Assembly (NCBI GenBank): GCA_032718475.1
Contig: JAUCBJ010005229.1
Span: forward strand, 1 to 25,666
Direction: 5' to 3'
Source: Nemertoderma westbladi
Lineage: Eukaryota > Xenacoelomorpha > Nemertodermatida > Nemertodermatidae
DNA: 25,666 nt
Position numbers and translations under genes: made by a program. The notes under the pieces are model-generated. The model ran no database searches. It was not told the DNA's origin and was given only the letters and a program-made list of their open reading frames with translations. Shown here one piece after another: positions 19,717 through 25,666 of this stretch; the stretch's first letter is position 1, and the number at the start of each line of letters is the position of its first letter.

Positions 19717-21175
19717 TTAAGAAAGCTGTGCCGGCTTGTCAACAAAATTGCACCGCCACAACTCCCTATCACACATGACATTTGCTAGATCATCCGCATC
19801 TTCGAGGCCAGTGTCCTTTAAGATGCGTCTCAAGAAAGTCATGGGCTGTCCACCATGCTTATTCACTCCATGGGGCTGCCAAAGTAGAAGATTATGCACT
19901 GGCTGGTCCTCACGGCGAAATAAATGTCCTGCAAAGCGGAGGCGATTTCGTTCTAGTGTCAAGCTTGGGGGAACAATGAGACACCTCCAATGTTATATAG
20001 TGTCTGGTTGGAGATGTGTGCATTGTACTTGACACAATGAACCCGGCGTAGCATTCTTGTGAATGTGCCATCCAGAGATTTGGTGTCCTCGGCAGTTAGA
20101 GCCCAGCATGGACTCCCGTAGAGGAGTACTGGAACTACTGCTGCTCTAAATAATCGGACCTTAAGTTTCCGATTAATTCTCGGTGACTTCCAAATCCTGG
20201 AAAGCCTATTCAAGGCTGCCCATGCCTTGCCCTTACGTTGTCGAAGGTCCTCACCTGACTCCCGGATCCATGATCCCAGGTAACAGAAGTCGTCCAGATG
20301 CTCAAGCATACCATCCTTTGAGCTTATGCTCATCCGATCAGAGACTTGCTGAGGACTTTCAAAGTTAACTGTCAAAATTTTGGTCTTTCTGGAGTTAATA
20401 AAAAGACCAACACTAGAAGCAGCATGTTCTAATGAGCTGAGGAGCCGTTGGGCTCCCTCTCTCTAGGATTCTGAGAGTACTCCTAAGTCATCAGCAAAGT
20501 CTAGATCAGTTAGGTACTTGGCAGGATTTCCTCGACTTCTGGAGCCAGTAGGTGGAGTTATCATCACCCCATCATCATTATGATGATCTAAGGACATGCG
20601 TAGAACATAGTCAACCACAATAATGAACAAGAATGGTGCAAGTGTGTCTCCTTGGAGGACGCCCAATAACACTTCAAATGGTTCTGTGTCACCGTCAACA
20701 GTAGACACAAATGTTGTCGAACCATCGTATACTGATCTTATTGCTGCAATAATTTCATCAGGAATCCCATATAATGAAAGTATGCTGAACATACATGAGC
20801 GAGAGACTGAATCTAAGGCATTGAAGAAGTCAACAAAGATAACAGCCAGATGCCTGTCTTTCTTTTTGGTTAATTCTTCAATTATCCATATATATTCAAT
20901 TATCTTCAATTGTGCCAAAATGGGCTCCATGGTCCCACGACCTTTACGGAACCCATTCTGATATCCACGGAGCAGTCTCTCAATGGGATCCCTGATGCGA
21001 ATTAATAGAATCCTATTGTATAGCTTTGCAGCAATCGAGATCAATGAGATTCCCCGAAAAGAACCATAGAGTGTTAGGTTGCCCTTCTTGGGAACTGGCA
21101 CCCACTTATTTGTTTTCATTTCTTGTGGGGCTCTTGTTGTTCGGTACTTGTCTACTATGATGGGATAGATGAGCT
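19717..21175 (-). pseudogene. Reverse transcriptase of LINE copy 2, disrupted
   Basis: This region corresponds to the whole of the copy 1 open frame, including the FADD box (about 20490-20500), but is broken. A nonsense codon lies near 20464. A one-base deletion relative to copy 1 near 19972 (CATTGTTCC against CATTGGTTCC) shifts the frame. An insertion near 20885-20915 adds a few residues within the GFRKGRGT-to-motif A interval. The 5' junction with the linker region is also frameshifted near 21180. It is clearly a dead copy. Confidence 0.88.
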
Positions 21176-22179
21176 TTAAACACTCAGGTATTTTAAGACC
21201 TCAGGGGGAACACCATCTACTCCACTGGCACGATTGGTCTTAATGCTCTTTGCAGCAGCCTTCACTTCTGCAAAGGAGATATCGCCAATGGGAATATCTG
21301 GGAGTACAGACTCAGACACTTTTACTTCTATAAAGTTATCAGGCAATACCCTGTCATTATTGAGGAGCTTTTCAAAGTGGGCTTTCCAACCATTGAGGCG
21401 ATCAGCTGGTGATTCAGCCTTAACCTTGGTGGTTGGTTGGCTTTTCCGCCCAGTAAGCAAGTTGATCGATTTCCATGCCTGGGATGATTGCCTGCTGTCG
21501 TCAGCATCATTGATGGCATCAACCTGTTGGTTTATTAGCTCCTGTAGATTAACAAAGTACTGCCTGTTCAGGGACCTAGATGCAGCTTTAACTGCATTCT
21601 TGGCCGCTGTAGTCTGTTTGAGTCGGGACTCTTTCTGCGCCTTATGAAGGTCATTTCGGCACTTCTGAATTTTGTTGTCAGTCCAGGGGGCCCCTTTCCT
21701 GTTTCGAGGGTATACATGAACTGTTTCTGCAGCTGCTAACTTAACTGCTTCTGTAAAGGCAGTATAGCCATCACAGTGATCTGCCGCCTCAGAGGCAAGA
21801 GCCTCATACCTGTTGCTCAGCTGTAGTGTGAAGCTGGATCTCACACTTGGCTGTTGCAACAGAGAGGACCAGTCATGTCGCGGCAAGGCAGATTTCGTTA
21901 TTCTGCTAGCACGCAGACTAAGTCTTACCTTGGCCACAATAAGGCGGTGATCACTGGAGAAGGGTCGAAGTGTAAATGCATTACAGTCTTGTATAGAGCT
22001 CCTGTATTTCCTACGAAACAGAATATGGTCTATCTGGGACTTGTGACCACTGGGTCCACTATGAGTCCATAGCTTTCCAGTTCGCTTCTTGAACTGGGTT
22101 CCAGCCGAAAACAATCCATTTCCAGAGATAAAATCCTGAAGATGGACAGAATTTCGGTTAACACTATTGCTATAGACCC
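21176..22179 (-). pseudogene. Endonuclease C-terminus and linker of LINE copy 2
   Basis: The open frame of about 312 codons (further open upstream) holds the C-terminal part of an APE-type endonuclease: WTHSGPSGHKSQIDHILFRR, then RPFSSDHRLI with the conserved Asp-His pair. A lysine-rich linker follows, then the pre-RT segment RASGVDGVPPEVLK. The N-terminal endonuclease motifs are missing, so the element is 5'-truncated. A frameshift of one base just after PPEVLK separates it from the reverse transcriptase frame. Confidence 0.85.
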
Positions 22180-22431
22180 GGTCAGGTCAGGTCAGGTATT
22201 CTAGGTCATTGATCAAGAAAACATGCCACCTCCATGCAGCATAAAGGAGGTGCCACCTGTAGCTGCATAGACCCTCTTACTAGGGCAAATCTGGTCCTGT
22301 AACTAGGGCCCTCTTCGTTCTGGGATAAGGACGCCCTTGGTCCTGGATTAAGGACCCATATACTTGTCTGTAGGGGTATATGGTCAGACCAGGCAGATGG
22401 TGATCTACCAATGGCCTGACCTGACCTGACC
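22180..22431. mobile_element. 252-bp element with (GGTCA)n inverted ends
   Basis: GGTCAGGTCAGGTCAGG at 22180-22196 is perfectly mirrored by CCTGACCTGACCTGACC at 22415-22431. Similarity continues a little inward (TCATTGATC against GATCTACCAATGG). No coding capacity is seen. The element sits exactly between the truncated LINE and the resumed minisatellite. It may be a MITE-like insertion or the scar of the LINE 5' junction. Confidence 0.7.
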
Positions 22432-22925
22432 TATTGAATGTCTGTTCACCACCATGGATGATCTACCACAGTAATCCCTTCCACTCTGTTTCCTATTGAA
22501 TGTCTGTTCACTACCATTGGTGATCTTCCACAGTAAACCATTCCACTATATTTCCTAAAGGGATTCCTGTTCACCACCATGGGTGATCTACCACAGTAAA
22601 CCCTTCCACTCTGTTTCCTATTGAATGTCTGTTCACTACCATGGGTGATCTTCCACAGTAAACCATTCCACTATATTTCCTAAAGGGATTCCTGTTCACC
22701 ACCATGGGTGATCTACCACAGTAAACCCTTCCACTCTGTTTCCTATTGAATGTCTGTTCACTACCATGGGTGATCTTCCACAGTAAACCATTCCACTATA
22801 TTTCCTAAAGGGATGCCTGTTCACCACCATGGGTGATCTACCACAGTAAACCCTTCCACTCTGTTTCCTATTGAATGCCTGTTCACTACCATGGGTGATC
22901 TTCCACAGTAAACCCTTCTACTGTA
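22432..22925. repeat. 63-bp minisatellite, block B, organised as 125-bp dimers
   Basis: The unit is related to block A but alternates two types: one with TTTCCTAAAGGGATTCCTG (63 bp) and one with TTTCCTATTGAATGTCTG (62 bp), giving a 125-bp higher-order period (for example GGATTCCTG at 22561 and 22686). About four dimers are present. Block A lacks this alternation. Confidence 0.88.
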
Positions 22926-22984
22926 AAGTTACCTTAGTTCCAATTTATCGACCAATGAAGAATAAAAGTTCTGCCCCCAAAAAA

Positions 22985-23068
22985 TGCTACTCCATCTGCA
23001 ATAAAAGGGATCGAACCAGCGCCAAGTGATTGGCAATCAAGGAATGTAACCAGTACACCGGCCGGATG
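22985..23068 (-). mobile_element. tRNA-derived SINE-like remnant
   Basis: On the minus strand, GGTGTACTGG (23050-23059) resembles an RNA polymerase III A box. GGTTCGATCC (23008-23017) is a near-perfect B box, 32 bases further on, the spacing expected in a tRNA. The flanking bases do not form a proper acceptor stem or TPsiC stem, so this is not a functional tRNA gene. A SINE head is the best reading. No clear tail or target duplication was found. Confidence 0.55.
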
Positions 23069-23170
23069 CTTTGATCTAATGACGTTAATAATTAATTAAT
23101 TAATTATTATTTATAAAGTAATATTAATAATATAATTTATAATTTATTTTAATTGAAACTGATATGTCGT
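23066..23170. other. AT-rich 3' flank of the dehydrogenase gene
   Basis: (TTAA)n-type repeats near 23090-23105 and AT-rich DNA. It contains the candidate polyadenylation signal of the neighbouring minus-strand gene. Confidence 0.5.
23143..23148 (-). terminator. Candidate polyadenylation signal of the IVD gene
   Basis: AATAAA on the minus strand lies about 23 bases downstream of the TAA stop at 23171-23173. Another AATAAA lies within the final codons (23188-23193). The very short predicted 3' untranslated region is inferred from position only. Confidence 0.45.
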
Positions 23171-24415
23171 TTAACTGTCTTTGTACATTTTATTGAGACT
23201 TCTGCCAACCACTATCCTGCGTACCTCTTGGGTACCGGCACCTATAGTCATGAGTCTGACGTCTCTATATATACGGGAGACAGGGTATTCGTTAGTGTAC
23301 CCGTTACCTCCCAGACACTGTATAGCTGTCCGTGCCACACGTTCTGCGTTGTCCGAACCCACCATTAATGCGGCGGCCGCATCCTTCCCGTCTAGCTTCC
23401 CGCAGTCCGCTGCGCGAGCTACGGTGTACACATACGCTCTAGACGACTGCAAACTCGCGTACATATCCGCTAGATGGCTCTGCATCATCTGGAACTCGGC
23501 TAAAGTCTGTCCGAACTGTTTCCGTTGGTTAACATACGGTATAGCGGCATCCAGACAGGCCATCATCGCACCGGAACACCCACTAGCAGCCAATACCCGC
23601 TCCACATCCAACCCCGTCATAAGAACGAAAGCCCCGTTCCCCTCACCCCCCAGAACGTTCTCCTCCGGAACTCTCACATTCTCCAACACGAGTTCCCCCG
23701 TTGGGGAGCCTCTGTTCCCCATCTTATCCAGCGGTTTCCCACGAGTGAACCCTTCCGAACTGGCGTCGATTATGAACGCAGTCAACTGCCTCGAAGGTTT
23801 CGCTTTCGGGTCGGTTTTCGCGTAGAGGATTACCGTGTCCAAAACAGGTCCGTTTGTGATCCACATCTTGGATCCGTTGATGACGTAGTGATCCCCGTCG
23901 CGGACTGCCGTTGTGCCCATTGACATGACGTCAGAGCCACTTTCGTGCTCAGACATGGCCAACCCCGCGATATGTTCCCCATTACATATTTTCGGTAAGA
24001 ACTTTAGTTTCTGTTCCTCCGTTCCGTGAAGGTGTAGCTGGTTCCCATACAGATTCCCCTGCGCCCCAGCACTCAGTCCTATGGCCGCGTTCGCTCTGGA
24101 TAGCTCCTCTCCGACTATACAATGTTCGAGAATCCCCAGACCTGATCCCCCATATTCCTCACCAACCGTCACCCCAAACAACCCCATCGCCCCGATTTTC
24201 TTCCAAACATCCGGCATTTCCGGAAACTCATTAGATTTATCCATTTTCGGTGCGAGTACCGCTAATTCCTTTTGGGCGAAATCGAACACCGACTTCCGGA
24301 GTTGTTGCTGTTCATCGGTCAGTCCGAAAAGATCATCGTTGGTAGGGAAGTGGGTGAAGTTACGCCGTGGAGTTCGATATAGCGAACGGGTGAGGCGGCT
24401 AAGTAAAGGACGCAT
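23171..24415 (-). CDS. IVD: Isovaleryl-CoA dehydrogenase, mitochondrial
   Basis: This 414-residue FAD enzyme oxidises isovaleryl-CoA to 3-methylcrotonyl-CoA in mitochondrial leucine breakdown and passes electrons to electron-transfer flavoprotein. The N-terminus (about 1-22) is rich in Arg, Ser and Leu and lacks acids, as in a mitochondrial targeting peptide. Acyl-CoA dehydrogenase landmarks: GLAMSEHESGSDVMS (151-165), WITNGP (185-190), LDKMGNRGSPTGEL (229-242) and the C-terminal CLGGNGYTNEYPVSRIYRD (367-385) with GAGTQEVRR (392-400). The catalytic Glu is expected at 272 in GLDVERVLA, the helix position typical of isovaleryl-CoA dehydrogenase rather than most family members. Length fits the animal enzyme. 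The frame is uninterrupted, so the gene has no coding intron here. Start context AAAG-ATG is acceptable. It could be a young retrocopy, but nothing looks decayed. Confidence 0.93.
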   Translation of the reverse strand: MRPLLSRLTRSLYRTPRRNFTHFPTNDDLFGLTDEQQQLRKSVFDFAQKELAVLAPKMDKSNEFPEMPDVWKKIGAMGLFGVTVGEEYGGSGLGILEHCIVGEELSRANAAIGLSAGAQGNLYGNQLHLHGTEEQKLKFLPKICNGEHIAGLAMSEHESGSDVMSMGTTAVRDGDHYVINGSKMWITNGPVLDTVILYAKTDPKAKPSRQLTAFIIDASSEGFTRGKPLDKMGNRGSPTGELVLENVRVPEENVLGGEGNGAFVLMTGLDVERVLAASGCSGAMMACLDAAIPYVNQRKQFGQTLAEFQMMQSHLADMYASLQSSRAYVYTVARAADCGKLDGKDAAAALMVGSDNAERVARTAIQCLGGNGYTNEYPVSRIYRDVRLMTIGAGTQEVRRIVVGRSLNKMYKDS

Positions 24416-24542
24416 CTTTAATAATTATTAATAATAAGATACACCTCCAGGCGAGGTAAAATAGTAAAAATTAAATTTCAAATTGGTGTACTCCTGTACT
24501 CAAGTATGTAGATCTAGATAAAATTTGATAATAAAATAAAAG

Positions 24543-24749
24543 TTAGGAGCGTGTAGTTAGGAAGCGCCACAGCACACGGCTACCACCACATCATCTGCAC
24601 CGACCCCCAGCCGTCCCACCTATTCTCACCATCCTGTATCTGCCGCCACTGCTCTCTACCCAGCTCCAACCGATACCGCGCCCTCTCGTGTACAGTACCT
24701 CTTGTCCACCACTGTCCACATTATCTATCTCCTAACTACACGCTCCTAA
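24543..24749. mobile_element. 207-bp foldback element with 20-bp perfect inverted ends
   Basis: TTAGGAGCGTGTAGTTAGGA at 24543-24562 is the exact reverse complement of 24730-24749. If the outermost TA on each side is the target duplication, the true ends are GGAGCGTGTAGTTAGGA, which would suit a TA-targeting DNA-transposon MITE. The interior is C-rich and non-coding. It lies about 130 bp upstream of the dehydrogenase start, so it may fall within that gene's promoter. Confidence 0.85.
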
Positions 24750-25480
24750 TAATTAATTTAGTTATTATAATTAGTGTAACTCATGTGACTAAATAACGTT
24801 GTAGCAAGAAGACACGTATCGCTTCACTACCTACATCTATGTGAGACTACACTATTATTTAATACTACTACGATTATTTAATTTAAATAATTTTATCAGG
24901 GCAGTGACATTTGCTGTTGTACTCCTGTACATTAAACAACGGAGAGTAAATGTGTTAATTAGTTTAAATCACAATTTAAATGATAAACATAATCTCCTAA
25001 TATTAAGCCTTTAATTTTGACCTGGATGACGGATACTATGTAGGAATATAAATCACAGATTGTGTACAGTTCAAAGGTCAAAGGATTAAATATTATGTTA
25101 TTCATAAATTATAAAGTGTTGACTAGCAGCTACTTATAAACGGCTTATTGTTAGAACAACATCTTAAATATAAGCCATTAATTATTTGTATCATCCGGTT
25201 GGTTACAGTAATATTGCTACAACTACACCCACTGACATAAATGACTGTTTCAGTAACTCTTTAATTTTGTTGATCTGCAATTTAAAGTCTATTATCATTT
25301 CAATTTATTGTACGTTACAATTTCGCGATATCCATTTCCCCTACTGTAAATAAAACCCCAAATGCCAATGCGACATGCAAACTAACTGCAGTTGAATAAC
25401 GTGCCAAGTTTACAATTATTGTTCCAATTCTTTGCGTCCATCCGAACGGCAACACATCATTAGGGCATTTGGTCTTTATA
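24750..25480. other. Intergenic, no gene seen
   Basis: AT-rich DNA with no recognisable coding region, tandem array or inverted repeat. Confidence 0.55.
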
Positions 25481-25620
25481 TCCTGTGTCGCTAGGTCCTG
25501 TGTCGCTAGGTCCTGTGTCGCTAGGTCCTGTGTCGCTAGGTCCTGTGTCGCTAGGTCCTGTGTCGCTAGGTCCTGTGTCGCTAGATCATGTGTCGTTAGG
25601 TCCTGTGTCGTTAGGTCCTT
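25481..25620 (+). repeat. 15-bp tandem array, nine copies
   Basis: The unit is TCCTGTGTCGCTAGG. Six copies are perfect, followed by three with substitutions (CTAGA, TCATG, GTTAGG). The core TAGGTCCTG matches the degenerate repeats around LINE copy 1 at 751-793 and 2261-2580. Confidence 0.93.
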
Positions 25621-25666
25621 TTAATAAATAATTCCAGCCCTCACCCTCCAACCCTTATAGGTAACA

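Larger units (their letters stand above)
19677..22179 (-). mobile_element. LINE copy 2, endonuclease-truncated, inside the 63-bp array
   Basis: This is a minus-strand LINE of the same subfamily as copy 1 but about 1 kb longer at the 5' side. Its 3' tail is (TAG)n, seen as CTACTACTAGG at 19678-19688, and it abuts minisatellite block A. The 5' end stops inside the endonuclease domain near 22179, where a separate inverted-repeat element begins. The insertion splits the minisatellite. The unit interrupted at the left (after CCACAGTAA) does not resume exactly at the right, so some bases were lost or replaced and no target duplication is visible. Confidence 0.9.

Noticed and set aside
23181-24431. 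Plus-strand open frames over the dehydrogenase gene
   Set aside because: They are antisense shadows of the intact minus-strand IVD frame.
25481-25620. TTAGGTCC-type repeats considered as telomere-like
   Set aside because: The unit is 15 bp and differs from the TTAGGG or TTAGG telomere forms, and unique DNA follows on both sides.

Overview
This is a eukaryotic, almost certainly metazoan window. It carries two animal-type protein genes: a USP25/USP28-family deubiquitinase on the + strand, split by one GT-AG intron, and an apparently intronless mitochondrial isovaleryl-CoA dehydrogenase on the - strand. The surrounding DNA is AT-rich and repeat-dense. The coding exons are GC-rich with many C- or G-ending codons, so they stand out sharply. 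The LINE-type reverse transcriptases, foldback elements and recurrent TAGGCCTA octamers suggest an invertebrate, perhaps marine, but I cannot name the species from sequence alone. No bacterial operon, CRISPR array or phage is present.

Layout. 1-4.4 kb is a repeat-rich 5' flank. It holds a 5'-truncated LINE (about 803-2260), an inverted pair of a short repeat on either side of it, degenerate TTAGGTCC repeats, a strong hairpin (3044-3127), a foldback element (3759-3900) and three copies of a small inverted-repeat element with GAAAAAGGTGGAC ends. The last copy lies about 160 bp before the deubiquitinase start codon. Exon 1 of the deubiquitinase is 4520-5511 and exon 2 is 13615-15805; joined they give about 1060 residues. 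The 8.1 kb intron between them is mostly two minisatellites: about 83 copies of a 27-bp unit and about 95 copies of a 41-bp unit. The 27-bp array sits between two inverted arms of about 130-146 bp, as if it were the interior of a terminal-inverted-repeat element. An element with G/C-tract ends lies near the acceptor.

15.8-23.1 kb, between the two convergent genes, holds a 13-bp array of about 53 copies, a short LINE with a clear 13-bp target-site duplication, and a 63-bp minisatellite. That minisatellite is interrupted by a second, longer LINE copy (endonuclease C-terminus plus reverse transcriptase, broken by frameshifts and a nonsense codon) and by an element with (GGTCA)n inverted ends. 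A tRNA-derived SINE-like remnant lies next to the dehydrogenase 3' end. Isovaleryl-CoA dehydrogenase occupies 23171-24415 (-). The last 1.2 kb is AT-rich DNA with one foldback element having 20-bp perfect inverted ends and a terminal 15-bp tandem array.

The two genes are not known to share a pathway: one removes ubiquitin from proteins, the other is a leucine-breakdown flavoenzyme. I see no new multi-gene system. The most notable features are the architecture of the deubiquitinase intron, the nested LINE/minisatellite history, and several small families of inverted-repeat elements with multiple copies in the window.
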